64,000 nt of DNA, taken from the NCBI GenBank assembly GCA_017615275.1, contig JAGAAO010000066.1:1-64000 (forward strand), read 5' to 3'. A program made the position numbers and the translations under genes. The notes under the pieces are model-generated. The model was not told the origin of the DNA and ran no database searches. It worked only from the letters and a program-made list of their open reading frames with translations. Positions 41,655 to 51,419 of this stretch are shown here, in pieces. The DNA is from Butyrivibrio sp. GTDB taxonomy: Bacteria > Bacillota > Clostridia > Lachnospirales > Lachnospiraceae. Each line of letters begins with the position of its first letter. Within the stretch, counting starts at the first letter, position 1.

Positions 41655-43610
41655 TCAATCCTCCATGTTTATCTTCTCGGCAACTTTTCTGAGTGCTTCC
41701 TTGTGTTCATCCGATCTGTCGGCAATATTGTCTGCAGGATGATATGTGGTAACAATCTCTCTGACAAGGTTTTTGATATCAGGCGACTCCTCTTTTGCCG
41801 CAACGTTCAATCTCTCAAGCTCTGCAAAGAACTTAGTCTCATCAAGCTCTATAGGCTTTCCGATATGGATCATCCTGTTTGCTGTATCCTGAAGTCCTTC
41901 TTCGTCCATAAGCATCTCTTCGTAGAGCTTCTCTCCGGGACGAAGTCCTGTAAATTCAATCCTGATATCCTCTCCGACCGTATATCCGGAAAGTTTTATG
42001 AGGTTCTCCGCAAGATCAAGGATCTTAACGGGCTCTCCCATATCAAGTACAAAGATCTCTCCACCCTTTGCAAAGGCTCCTGCCTGAAGAACAAGAGAAA
42101 CCGCCTCGGAAATAGTCATGAAGTATCTGATTATGTTGGGGTCTGTGACAGTCACAGGACCTCCTGCCGCAATCTGCTTTTTAAACAGCGGAATAACCGA
42201 ACCGTTTGAACCGAGAACATTACCGAATCTGACCGCAACAAACTCCGTATCGTAGTGCTTGTTGAACGTCTGAACGATCATCTCACAGATTCTCTTACTT
42301 GCTCCCATAACATTGGTGGGATTAACAGCCTTATCGGTGGATATCATTACGAACTTAGCCGTTCCGTTCATAGCTGCTGCCATGGCTGTCTTCCAGGTTC
42401 CGAATACATTGTTCTTGATAGCTTCCGTAGGGCTGTCCTCCATAAGAGGTACATGCTTGTGCGCTGCCGCATGATATACGATCTCAGGTCTGTATTCCCT
42501 GAATATGTTGTTGATCCTTAAAGTATTTCTTACAGATGCAATGAGTACGACAAGGTCAAGCTCGGGATATTTGGTCTTAAGTTCCTGCTGAATGTCATAT
42601 GCATTGTTCTCATATATATCGACTATTATAAGTCTCTTTGGCTTATGTCCCGCAATCTGTCTGCAGAGCTCGGATCCGATCGAACCACCGCCTCCGGTTA
42701 CCAGAACAGTCTTGTCGCTTACATATCCCGCAATGGAATCAAGATCGACGGCAATAGGCTCTCTTCCGAGAAGGTCTTCAACTTCAACGTCACGAAGTCT
42801 TGATACGTTTACTTCTCCGCTTACAAGCTGATACATTCCGGGAAGTGCACGAAGTTTACAGTTGGTATTCTTACAGATATCAAGGATCTTCTTCATCTCC
42901 TGCCTTGATACCGAAGGAATCGCAACTATAATCTCGTCTATATCATACAGATCCGCGCACTCACAGATCCTGTCTCTTCCGCCTACAACTCTGATGCCCT
43001 GAATATACTTGCCCCACTTTTCGGGATTGTCATCAATGATACACTTGATGGACATTGTTGAATAATTGCTTATCTGAATGTCCTTTATGATGATATTGGC
43101 AGCTTCTCCGGCTCCAATGATCATAACAGCCTTGCTGTTGCTCTTATTTTCCGATCTGTGCTTGAAACTCCTAAAGAACCTGTAAGAGAATCTGCTTCCA
43201 AATATAAATGCAACCAAAAGAAACAGATAGATCAGATAGTAACTGTCGGGAACCGCTTTTTCCGCACCCGGTGCCTTAAAAAACTGAAGTCCTATTCCAT
43301 CAATGATAGATGAAATCGTACAAGCCATAACCAGGTTCTGAAGTTCTCTCTCTCCTGCATAAGCCCACAAACTGTCATAGAGCTTAAGGACTGAGAAAAC
43401 AACCAGCGTAATTATTATATTTATAGGCAAAAAAGTAGTTACAGTCTTGTAGAAATGAGCATGCTTGGAAAGCTCTGTGATATCGAAATCTCTGGCAAAG
43501 ATCGCCAAATAGCTCACAAAGACTATAATCAGCACATCATAGATAATGAGCGCCGTACGCCTATAAAATTTTTGTAGATTGAATGGTTCTTTTTTCTTAT
43601 CCTTGTCCAT
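41655..43610 (-). CDS. PglF-like UDP-GlcNAc 4,6-dehydratase (membrane-anchored)
   Basis: A 651-residue protein with four N-terminal membrane helices (about 15-165), a first Rossmann domain ('AVMIIGAGEAANIIIKDI') and a second catalytic SDR domain. The NAD motif is 'VTGGGGSIGSELCRQI', and the active-site block 'ISTDKAVNPTNVMGASKR' has Met in place of the usual Tyr of YxxxK, a hallmark of PglF/CapD/FlaA1-like dehydratases. It makes UDP-2-acetamido-2,6-dideoxy-hexos-4-ulose. Downstream are PglE- and PglC-like genes, separated by 3 and 20 bases. AGAGAAC precedes the ATG. Confidence 0.9.
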   Translation of the reverse strand: MDKDKKKEPFNLQKFYRRTALIIYDVLIIVFVSYLAIFARDFDITELSKHAHFYKTVTTFLPINIIITLVVFSVLKLYDSLWAYAGERELQNLVMACTISSIIDGIGLQFFKAPGAEKAVPDSYYLIYLFLLVAFIFGSRFSYRFFRSFKHRSENKSNSKAVMIIGAGEAANIIIKDIQISNYSTMSIKCIIDDNPEKWGKYIQGIRVVGGRDRICECADLYDIDEIIVAIPSVSRQEMKKILDICKNTNCKLRALPGMYQLVSGEVNVSRLRDVEVEDLLGREPIAVDLDSIAGYVSDKTVLVTGGGGSIGSELCRQIAGHKPKRLIIVDIYENNAYDIQQELKTKYPELDLVVLIASVRNTLRINNIFREYRPEIVYHAAAHKHVPLMEDSPTEAIKNNVFGTWKTAMAAAMNGTAKFVMISTDKAVNPTNVMGASKRICEMIVQTFNKHYDTEFVAVRFGNVLGSNGSVIPLFKKQIAAGGPVTVTDPNIIRYFMTISEAVSLVLQAGAFAKGGEIFVLDMGEPVKILDLAENLIKLSGYTVGEDIRIEFTGLRPGEKLYEEMLMDEEGLQDTANRMIHIGKPIELDETKFFAELERLNVAAKEESPDIKNLVREIVTTYHPADNIADRSDEHKEALRKVAEKINMED

Positions 43611-43633
43611 AGTTGTTCTCTGTAATTATAATA

Positions 43634-46357
43634 TCACTCGTTATTCTGCATCAAAGGGAATATAGCAAACATCATCACAGGAGTCATGATGTATGCAAAC
43701 TGAAATACCGATTCGGTCATTCCGGCAACCATCACTCCGCACACTATAGCAAACGGCATAAGTGCCAGAGGCTGCATCTTTTCATTTTTCCTGTAATATA
43801 TAAGTCCGAAGACAATGCTTCCGATAATAAACAGCAAAAACATGATTCCTACAGGGATTCCGTAATCATACGCCATCTGTATATAGGAACTGTGAGCATG
43901 ATAAAGATACTCACCGCTTGGCCATGTAGGCTGATCTTCATGTCCCGTCATATTCAGATTATGCATATACAGATTCCATATTGTAACTCTGCCGTTTAAT
44001 ACAATATCCCATTTGTTTGACTCATCAATGTGCTCTTCAAGCGCATCCAAAAGAAGCAACGTTTCTGCTCTTGTAAGGCGCGCCGAAGCAAGAAGATTAT
44101 CTGAGTCGCAAGGCACAGCCCTTCCGGATGATTCTTCTTCATAATCATCACCTGAAGCACCTTCCGATTCAGCTTCCTCATCGCTTCCCTCATACGGATT
44201 GCCGTAAAGATCAAAATACGGTTTCTCCGTCTTGGGATCGTAATTGTTTATATCAACAGGGAACTTGTAGTCTCCCACATCAATACCGAAAATCTTACTT
44301 TCAAACAGATTTATGAACCTCTCTACGCACATATAGTTGGGATTGCCCCAAGCAGCTCCGCCTCTTATAAAGGTATCTGTCGCATCTATATCTCTTCCGT
44401 CGGTAGGATCAAGATGAAAAGCAGGATCTCCTACCATCGCAGGAACCATTCTCTGAAGCGTAAACGCAGCCGGGAAGCACACAACAATCGAAAGGATCAT
44501 TGTCAAAAGTATCTTGCCAAACTTATTTCCGTGGCATACAAGCACAACCAGAAGTATTCCGAACAGGCATACAAAAATCGCGATATACGCTGTTCTTGTA
44601 ACCGTAAAGATAGCATATGAAGCTATCCAGCCAAACAGAACCATCTCTTTCCATGAAGTCTTTATGATCTCTTTGGCACCTGTTCCCTTTGGAAGCGCCA
44701 CGATCTTCGCTGTAAGAAGAACCGTGATCGCTGCTCCCATGAATATGAAATACTCTCCGGCTATAGTAACGGTATGGAACAAAAATCCGTATCTTCCGCT
44801 CACATATCCGGCAAAAATCCTGTACAAAACGCAATAGCAAAGTGAAATTACAAAGTTAAGCATAAGACCGCCCGAAAAAATATACAGCCAGTCTTTTCTT
44901 CCCTTCCACACAAGTCCTCTTATATACAGACAGCTGTATATTGCTGCAAGTGCAACTCCCCACCAGCTGTTGTTTCTCATTATTACAAGCAGGATAAAGA
45001 AAAGATATACAAATATTCCGAATGCAGACACTTTTACTCTGTCTTCGGTTACACTGATGTTCTTGTGTATTCTCTCCTGAATATATCCAAAAATTCGCTT
45101 TATAAGATTGATCGCAACAAAACCGCTTAAGATTACAATTATTATCGCATATTTAAGCGCAGCATTCTTTAAGTCAAACTCTTTTTCCGTATCGGGAATA
45201 AGGTGAATCATATAATACCGGATTCCACCTATTGTCGAAGCAATGAGCCAGACAAGATTAAGCGCATTAAACGCTTCCCCCGCGGTAAAAGTAAGAAGTA
45301 TCATTGCAAGAAGCCATATAGCCATTTTTCGCTCTGCCAGCTGCTGGTAAATACTGTAAAAAGCATTCATATAATTGCATGAATTCCATATTACCATTGC
45401 CATCGAGAACATTATGCAAAAGTATCTGACCTTTTCGCCCGCATTTATCTTGTCAATATATGAAATGCCGACTTCGCTCTTTACCGACTTATGATTTATG
45501 GCATAGAGAGTTATTGCAGCCGCCACGATAAGTCCGATCTCATAGAAGATTATGTCCGCAGCTCTCATATCAAAGAGTTTAAGCGGAAATACCATTACCA
45601 TAAGCGTCAGATACACAATTGCCGCAATAGGATTGGCTGTATATTTGATACATTTCTCAACAGTTACGAGAGTGTTGCTTCCGGGGTGCTTTGAGAACCA
45701 AAGCCCGATAACACCGTACAATGCAGCTGTAAGCACTGCAATGGCAGCTATAATGCAAAACGATATCTTCTTTGATACCGGTACTCTGTAATTGTATCCC
45801 GCAATAATATGCTTTCCCGGAACTTCAGAATCATTTTCGTACATACTTCCGACATATTCGGAATTGTCGGGAACCGACTCAAGCTCTATATTGAACTTGG
45901 ATCTGCATCCCTGTACGTAAAACATATACTCTTTTCCGACTTCAACGTTGTACTCAAGAGGAACTCTTACATACCCCGGAATATCAAAGCCGTCAGTATC
46001 AAACTGAACCTTCAATACTTCGTTAACGCCCTCGCCTTCATATCCCTCAGGCGCATCATGCTGAGCCTTGATCTTCGCAATGCCGTTCTCATCGAACAAA
46101 GAAATTTCTATATATCTTCCCTTCTCCATTTTGGAGATGTATATATCCAAAGAACTAAGTCTGTCGTATCTTGCCACAAACTTCTGTGAATAAAGGTGAT
46201 CCCAGTTTACCGAGCGTTCTTCAAGCTTCTCTCCTCTTGAGGAAGTCTCTGTGACACTCGTCCAGATTCTAAAAGGCCATACAGATAATATCGCCACCAA
46301 TGCGATTATGAGCAGCACCGCTCTATACGCTGTTTTTCTATCAATAATCTTTCTCAT
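43634..46357 (-). CDS. Large Wzy/O-antigen ligase-like polymerase (second of two)
   Basis: A 907-residue membrane protein. One N-terminal helix (about 12-30) is followed by an extracytoplasmic domain of about 160 residues predicted to be beta-rich (about 32-195), then about 13 membrane helices. A large outside loop near residues 640-800 includes an Asp/Glu-rich stretch (EGSDEEAESEG and following, near 720-740). The last part ('YLYHAHSSYIQMAYDYGIPVG') matches the conserved 'H-x-x-Y' block of Wzy/WaaL-type proteins. It probably polymerises or ligates the glycan started by the adjacent PglC-like enzyme. The extra N-terminal domain is unusual for Wzy. Confidence 0.7.
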   Translation of the reverse strand: MRKIIDRKTAYRAVLLIIALVAILSVWPFRIWTSVTETSSRGEKLEERSVNWDHLYSQKFVARYDRLSSLDIYISKMEKGRYIEISLFDENGIAKIKAQHDAPEGYEGEGVNEVLKVQFDTDGFDIPGYVRVPLEYNVEVGKEYMFYVQGCRSKFNIELESVPDNSEYVGSMYENDSEVPGKHIIAGYNYRVPVSKKISFCIIAAIAVLTAALYGVIGLWFSKHPGSNTLVTVEKCIKYTANPIAAIVYLTLMVMVFPLKLFDMRAADIIFYEIGLIVAAAITLYAINHKSVKSEVGISYIDKINAGEKVRYFCIMFSMAMVIWNSCNYMNAFYSIYQQLAERKMAIWLLAMILLTFTAGEAFNALNLVWLIASTIGGIRYYMIHLIPDTEKEFDLKNAALKYAIIIVILSGFVAINLIKRIFGYIQERIHKNISVTEDRVKVSAFGIFVYLFFILLVIMRNNSWWGVALAAIYSCLYIRGLVWKGRKDWLYIFSGGLMLNFVISLCYCVLYRIFAGYVSGRYGFLFHTVTIAGEYFIFMGAAITVLLTAKIVALPKGTGAKEIIKTSWKEMVLFGWIASYAIFTVTRTAYIAIFVCLFGILLVVLVCHGNKFGKILLTMILSIVVCFPAAFTLQRMVPAMVGDPAFHLDPTDGRDIDATDTFIRGGAAWGNPNYMCVERFINLFESKIFGIDVGDYKFPVDINNYDPKTEKPYFDLYGNPYEGSDEEAESEGASGDDYEEESSGRAVPCDSDNLLASARLTRAETLLLLDALEEHIDESNKWDIVLNGRVTIWNLYMHNLNMTGHEDQPTWPSGEYLYHAHSSYIQMAYDYGIPVGIMFLLFIIGSIVFGLIYYRKNEKMQPLALMPFAIVCGVMVAGMTESVFQFAYIMTPVMMFAIFPLMQNNE

Positions 46358-46402
46358 AAAAGTGTATTTTTCCTTCTTTTATTAGGTACTGACCGCCTCT
46401 AA

Positions 46403-46431
46403 ATATTATCATACCTAAAGGTCTTAATCAA
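46403..46431 (-). promoter_or_regulatory. Weak candidate promoter before the large polymerase
   Basis: TTGATT (46426-46431) and an extended -10 TG-A-TAATAT (hexamer at 46403-46408) are 17 bases apart on the minus strand. They lie in the 70-base gap before the gene at 46357. The match is moderate and uncertain. Confidence 0.3.
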
Positions 46432-48101
46432 ACAGACTCACCGCCCACACGCTCTGCTTTTGGAGCAAACAAAAGCGGCAATGCATACCACAATATTGCG
46501 ACATATCTTACAAGGTATGTAGGGCCCAAAAGAACCGTAAGCCAGTTCAGGATGATCGGCATGTAAGGAAGTACTCTGTCAAATTTTCCCTTTGAAAGGC
46601 GGTACAAAACAACAAAAAGATATATCAGCATACATAGCCCCGGCGAAAACAAAAGTGCAAGCACCGGCGCGTCCTTATGAAAGCTTCCTATCGAAATATA
46701 TCTGTAAAAACTGTCAATCACCGGAATAAGACTGTGCCTTTCTCCGGGCTGTTCAACCTCATAACCAAAGTACGAACTGTCGGTATAAGTAAAAGTAAAT
46801 ACTGTTGTCCCCTTATATACGTTGATAAGCGCAGGCGGGAACCAATAGCCGTACGAAGTAAGAAACCACGCATTAAAATATGTTGCGGGATGTTTCAAAA
46901 AGAGCTTTATCCACAAGTCCTTAAAATCCTTGCTGTTCTGCTCATACAACTCGTTGTTAAACCCGTACTTCACCATGTCGGATACTCTGGGCGTATACAT
47001 TTCAAGGTTATCCACAGGAATGTAAGCTTCCAAAGTCCTTATATCCTCCGGCGACATGGAATCTTTTTCATAAGTGTAAACTCTTGCCATCTGCATTATG
47101 GGCACCGTGAGCATTTCCTGATGATCGGTTCCCTTTGTCGAAAGCACCGCGGACAAAGCCGTATTGATCGCAAGATAGCATACCACGGGAATAACAAGCA
47201 TCAGCACAAGCTTCTTTGTTATTTCTTTTCTGAAATATATAAAAGTAAACGGCAAAAATACAAGATAAGCATAAAATCCGTTGTGTCTGAAAAGCGGCAT
47301 GAGAACCGCAGAGATAACAAAACTCACGACCAAAGACCTGCTCTTTAGAAAAGCCTCCTTATCTTCCGTAAGCTTTATAAGTGACAGCGTAATATACAAT
47401 AAAAGCGCCGTAAAAAGTCCGTCTTTACTGGAACAGAGATTGTACATCACGATAACGGGAAAAACTCCGTAGTACACTGTCCACAAAACGACAGAGCGCT
47501 TTCCAATGCCTTTTTTTCTCATATAATCTATGACATACGCAAGCACAAATGTGATCACAAGCATCTGCAAAAAAGTATACGTAAAAATTCCCGCATTCCA
47601 CGAGCCCGTGAGTTTATGCACAAGCGCGATAATTCCTCCCAAAAGAAGAACATGCAAAAGAGGATGATGAGTCGAAAAGCTCCTAGTAAGCACTTCATTC
47701 AGCTCATCCTGCGCATCATAGACAAAAAATCCCGGATACTCAGCAAGAATTACCACAGTATTAAGAGCTGCCAGAACAGCCCATGTCTTTAGTATAAAGC
47801 GCTTATCACCCGCTGCGCTTTCCCTGCCTTTAAGTTCAATAAGACCAAACAGTTTTTTACCTGCCCTTGCACTGTCGTAACTCTTCCAGACATATCTGAC
47901 GTCTATGGTAAGGATGACGGCAATACACAGTATAAATGCGTAAGTTCCGGAATCTTTAAAATTTACATTGTCAAATCTTTCAAGCTGATATCCGAACACA
48001 AAAAAAATGCCTGATAAAATGCCAAATAAGCCTGACATAAGCCAGGCTGATCTTGTTTCATTAGATGTAGTTATATTTTTCCCCGTTTTACTATTTTCCA
48101 T
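46428..48101 (-). CDS. DUF6020-type polytopic membrane protein (GT-C-like)
   Basis: A 557-residue protein with about 11-12 membrane helices. An outside loop carries 'YDAQDELNEVLTRSFSTHHPLLHVLLLGG', the acidic-then-HHP pattern typical of DUF6020, and a later loop between helices contains 'MYTPRVSDMV'. The layout suggests a GT-C-type sugar transferase using a polyprenyl-phosphate donor. It overlaps the stop of the GtrB-like gene directly upstream by 11 bases; that gene could make such a donor. Function is inferred from fold and neighbours. Confidence 0.55.
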   Translation of the reverse strand: MENSKTGKNITTSNETRSAWLMSGLFGILSGIFFVFGYQLERFDNVNFKDSGTYAFILCIAVILTIDVRYVWKSYDSARAGKKLFGLIELKGRESAAGDKRFILKTWAVLAALNTVVILAEYPGFFVYDAQDELNEVLTRSFSTHHPLLHVLLLGGIIALVHKLTGSWNAGIFTYTFLQMLVITFVLAYVIDYMRKKGIGKRSVVLWTVYYGVFPVIVMYNLCSSKDGLFTALLLYITLSLIKLTEDKEAFLKSRSLVVSFVISAVLMPLFRHNGFYAYLVFLPFTFIYFRKEITKKLVLMLVIPVVCYLAINTALSAVLSTKGTDHQEMLTVPIMQMARVYTYEKDSMSPEDIRTLEAYIPVDNLEMYTPRVSDMVKYGFNNELYEQNSKDFKDLWIKLFLKHPATYFNAWFLTSYGYWFPPALINVYKGTTVFTFTYTDSSYFGYEVEQPGERHSLIPVIDSFYRYISIGSFHKDAPVLALLFSPGLCMLIYLFVVLYRLSKGKFDRVLPYMPIILNWLTVLLGPTYLVRYVAILWYALPLLFAPKAERVGGESV

Positions 48102-49032
48102 CCCTTGTAGTCTCTCGTATCACGTACTGTGGATTCTTGTTCTGTGAAATATAGGATCTTCCGACATATTCTCCAACCATTCCAAGCATAAACAGAATCG
48201 CTCCCCCCATGAACACAACAGCAGACATAAGGGCTGCAAAGCCTACAAATGCTACAGGATAAACGAACTTCTTAATAATGGTATAAACTCCATATAAAAA
48301 ACCTGCAAGTGAAAAAACAAATCCGAAAAGAGTTGCAAGTCTCAGCGGCTTTATGCTAAAAGCAGTAAAACCGTTTATCCACAGCTTCATAAGCTTTTTA
48401 AGATCGTATCCGCTCTGTCCTATCTCTCTTTTTCTGTGATTAACATCGACATTCACTATATTGCTCGTAGTTCTGAGAACAAGACCGATAACATAAGGAT
48501 AAGAATTGTCATATCTTATCATCTCATCTGCAACAAATCTTTTTACTGCAAAATAGCTGGAGACATAGAGATCTTTGGGCTTACCAAGCATCACATGTGC
48601 CATCCACTCATTCATTGCACTGCCAAAGTTTCTAAAGCAGTTGTGCTGTTTGTGTGCATATCTTGCATAGACCGCATCCGCTCCGTTATCAAGCGCTCCA
48701 AGAAGCTTATTTACCTCATTTGCAGGAGTCTGTCCGTCATCATCAAGGCACACAACATAATCTCCTTTAGCAGCATTAAGTCCTGCCATAAGTGCTGCAT
48801 GCTGACCGAAATTCTTTGAAAAATTTATACCCATGATAATATCACTGTTCTTATCGGCAAGTTCCTTAACCTTCTCCCAAGTATTATCGGGAGAACAGTC
48901 ATTTACAAGAATGATTTCATACGAATATGCCATAAGACCAGACATCGTTTCCTTTATTTCTGTTATTACGGATTCTATAGTATCCTGCGATCTGTAGCAT
49001 GGGATCACAAAGCTGACTGTCGTTTTAATCAT
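48091..49032 (-). CDS. GtrB/DPM1-like polyprenyl-phosphate glycosyltransferase
   Basis: A 313-residue GT2 enzyme with 'VSFVIPCYRSQDTI', 'IILVNDCSPDNTW' and 'YVVCLDDDGQTP'; the D-D-D-x-Q-x-P run is typical of DPM1/GtrB/ArnC-type enzymes. Two C-terminal membrane helices (about 230-250 and 265-290) match GtrB topology. It transfers a hexose or aminohexose from a nucleotide donor to undecaprenyl phosphate. The product would feed a GT-C-like transferase such as 46428-48101 or 53057-54856 after flipping, perhaps by the GtrA-like protein at 52575-53033. AAGG lies upstream of the ATG. Confidence 0.85.
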   Translation of the reverse strand: MIKTTVSFVIPCYRSQDTIESVITEIKETMSGLMAYSYEIILVNDCSPDNTWEKVKELADKNSDIIMGINFSKNFGQHAALMAGLNAAKGDYVVCLDDDGQTPANEVNKLLGALDNGADAVYARYAHKQHNCFRNFGSAMNEWMAHVMLGKPKDLYVSSYFAVKRFVADEMIRYDNSYPYVIGLVLRTTSNIVNVDVNHRKREIGQSGYDLKKLMKLWINGFTAFSIKPLRLATLFGFVFSLAGFLYGVYTIIKKFVYPVAFVGFAALMSAVVFMGGAILFMLGMVGEYVGRSYISQNKNPQYVIRETTRDGK

Positions 49033-49056
49033 CTATTCAAACCTTTCAGTAATATT

Positions 49057-49593
49057 CTAAAACCTTTTTTCCATAAGTATCATATCGCTTTTAAAGCCAT
49101 CACTGCACTCGACCGCCATTAAATCCTTTATTTTCGTGAAGCCTGCATTTTTATAACTCCTAATCGCTGCCTTGTTATCTTTAAATGCTCGCAATATAAT
49201 TTTTTTTAATCCCAACACTTTTTTCGCATAATCCAACGCTAAAAGAGCTGTCTCATTACCATATTCTCGCCCAATAGCATCATCCTCACCTATAAATATT
49301 CCATATTCTGCAGTTGCATTAGCACTATCTATATCTCTAAAATACACGCTTCCAATCGGTCTATAACCTTCTGTATTTTCACAAATAATAAACTGCTCAA
49401 CAAAACCTTTTTGAATTTTTTCTTTAAACCAAACTTCATGCATTTCTTTCGTAAAATGTTCTCTAAAAACAAAATTATCTCTTACCCTTTCATTATTTCT
49501 CCATTTTACGATAAGCGCTGTATCTTTCAAAGTAATCTTTCTTAAAGATACTTTTTCCCCAAAGATAACAAATCCTTCTTTTTCTCTTTCCAT
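49057..49593 (-). CDS. GNAT N-acetyltransferase (RimJ/PseH-like)
   Basis: A 178-residue single-domain GNAT. 'VSLRKITLKDTALIVKWRNN' opens the domain. The acetyl-CoA loop lies around 'IGREYGNETALLALDYA', with 'KNAGFTKI' near the end. The pattern resembles RimJ/RimL and the PseH-type sugar acetyltransferases that acetylate a 4-amino group. Candidates are the dTDP-4-amino sugar made by the WecE-like enzyme at 51420 or the pseudaminate precursor. The gene is visibly more A+T-rich than its neighbours (35% G+C in 120 bases counted by hand), suggesting separate origin. GGAG precedes the ATG. Confidence 0.75.
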   Translation of the reverse strand: MEREKEGFVIFGEKVSLRKITLKDTALIVKWRNNERVRDNFVFREHFTKEMHEVWFKEKIQKGFVEQFIICENTEGYRPIGSVYFRDIDSANATAEYGIFIGEDDAIGREYGNETALLALDYAKKVLGLKKIILRAFKDNKAAIRSYKNAGFTKIKDLMAVECSDGFKSDMILMEKRF

Positions 49594-49619
49594 ATAACTA
49601 TCTCCATTACCTTATTACA

Positions 49620-51404
49620 CTATTTTTTTCCAAGTGAATATATCGCAAAAGTACCTGCAATAATATCCTCTCTACTAATTATAACCTCTACCCCCTTATT
49701 TTCATAATAATCAATGAGCCATTCGAAACTTTCTGATTTATTCTGCACAAAGAAAACCTTATCCTTTAAAAGAGCCGACTGCATATCATCAAAACCGGCT
49801 TTCTTCATCTTTTTATCATAAAGCGGGCTCTTACATGCCCAGCCTCCCATGATGTCATGGTTCTGATATGAATTATCAACATTCTCAAAAAGTTTTTCCG
49901 AGAAGCCTGTTTCACCCTCTGCTTTATCTTCTCCGCAAGATACCGATGTATATACGTCAACAAAGTAATACTTATCTTTATTCTGCCTGAAATAATCATC
50001 AAGAGCGTCATAATGTTCCCGCATAAGCTCTCTTGATGCGAGCTCACTTTTTATTACTGCTGCCTGATTGGGAACAGCAATAATACACAGCAAAGATGCA
50101 AGTACCATTATTGCAGTAATGGAATGTCTTCTTGCCTTCTCACGATTTAACAGCATTGCAAGAAGTATCATGCTCTCGACAAGATACAGCGGATGACTTA
50201 TCCTTATCGGCACTCTTCCTCCCGCAATAAGATACAGCCACAGACTGGTTCTACACGCAAACAAAACCGCAAGAAGTCCTATAATCTTGATGTTCTCTTT
50301 TCTACTCGACTCCCCGAAAGGAAAAACATAAGCTATAACCACACCAAGATACAGTACAATAACAATAAGATTCCAAGGATAATCTGTCTGCGGCTCCATA
50401 AAATTTGTCTGCTTGGAAAAATGTCTCAGATTGTATAAATACGGTTTAATCGAACCGATTACTTTTTGTATAAAAGGTGTTTCATCAGCATTTTGCTTTT
50501 TCGCATACTCCGCTATCTTACTAAGGCAATCTGCATCTATCTCATTATCAAGACCAAAGTTATAATTCTTAAGCAGCTCCACTTCACTCTTATCAAGTCC
50601 AATGCTGTCATAGAAATCCTTATTATCCTCATAATCACTGTCATTGACAAATCCGGGCTGAAAATCATACAGTTCCGTTCTTGCCTTAAAAAATCTTGTA
50701 AAATCATTCCACTTCGGAGTTCCGAGGGCAATCATATTTATTACGTATCCAAGCAAGGCAGCTATTGCGACCGCGATTATAAGTCCCAACAGTCCCTTGA
50801 ACTCTTTTGCCATCTCCTTACTCGTAATCCATTTTATCAAAACCGCTACAAGCACCATGGGGAATGTCAAAAGAAGCATCTCCGATCTAAGCATGAACGC
50901 AAATGAAAGAAGCACAAACGCGATAACATGAAATCTGTCTTCGTTTCTTTCATGCATTAGTATCAAAAAAGCGGCGGTTGCCGACATAAATCCACATGTA
51001 AACGTATATTGTATGAATAAAAAGTGTGCCCCAACAATTCCAAGCGAAAATAGTAGAATAAACAGCGCCGTGACCACTTTTTGCTTATTGATCTTAAGCT
51101 TCTTAAGTCCCGCAACAGATATCAGAAAAACGCACAAATACTGCACCGCGCACAAAAAAAAGCCATACCAATCAACTCCTCTTATCACTGAATAAAAAAG
51201 TGAAAAAATGAAGCTTATCGGGTACAGCAGTTGCATGTTATGCCCCTCGGGAGTCCCTGTGTAGGCTCCCGAAATAATATCTTTTATAAGGACATCATCA
51301 TTTTCTTCAAAAAAGTAGTCGCCGACAAATCCCATAACCAAAAGCAAAGTCAGCACTATAACCAATGAATATATGAAATTGGGCTTAATGGCTATTTTCT
51401 TCAT
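49620..51404 (-). CDS. Polytopic membrane protein, GT-C-like, function unknown
   Basis: A 594-residue protein with about 11-12 membrane helices and a C-terminal extracytoplasmic domain of about 140 residues. The first outside loop holds an acidic 'FFEENDDVLIKDI' (about residues 31-43), like the acidic loop of DUF6056 and GT-C proteins. Middle loops contain 'ARTELYDFQPGFVNDS'. It probably transfers or modifies a sugar on the outer face. I do not recognise a named family with certainty. GGAGCCGTGA precedes the ATG. Neighbours are a GNAT and a WecE-like aminotransferase. Confidence 0.5.
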   Translation of the reverse strand: MKKIAIKPNFIYSLVIVLTLLLVMGFVGDYFFEENDDVLIKDIISGAYTGTPEGHNMQLLYPISFIFSLFYSVIRGVDWYGFFLCAVQYLCVFLISVAGLKKLKINKQKVVTALFILLFSLGIVGAHFLFIQYTFTCGFMSATAAFLILMHERNEDRFHVIAFVLLSFAFMLRSEMLLLTFPMVLVAVLIKWITSKEMAKEFKGLLGLIIAVAIAALLGYVINMIALGTPKWNDFTRFFKARTELYDFQPGFVNDSDYEDNKDFYDSIGLDKSEVELLKNYNFGLDNEIDADCLSKIAEYAKKQNADETPFIQKVIGSIKPYLYNLRHFSKQTNFMEPQTDYPWNLIVIVLYLGVVIAYVFPFGESSRKENIKIIGLLAVLFACRTSLWLYLIAGGRVPIRISHPLYLVESMILLAMLLNREKARRHSITAIMVLASLLCIIAVPNQAAVIKSELASRELMREHYDALDDYFRQNKDKYYFVDVYTSVSCGEDKAEGETGFSEKLFENVDNSYQNHDIMGGWACKSPLYDKKMKKAGFDDMQSALLKDKVFFVQNKSESFEWLIDYYENKGVEVIISREDIIAGTFAIYSLGKK

Positions 51405-51419
51405 TCACGGCTCCGTATC

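Noticed and set aside
46677..47348. Plus-strand open frame of 223 codons
   Set aside because: It is antisense to the DUF6020-type membrane protein; Lys/Arg/His-rich product typical of a reversed hydrophobic gene.
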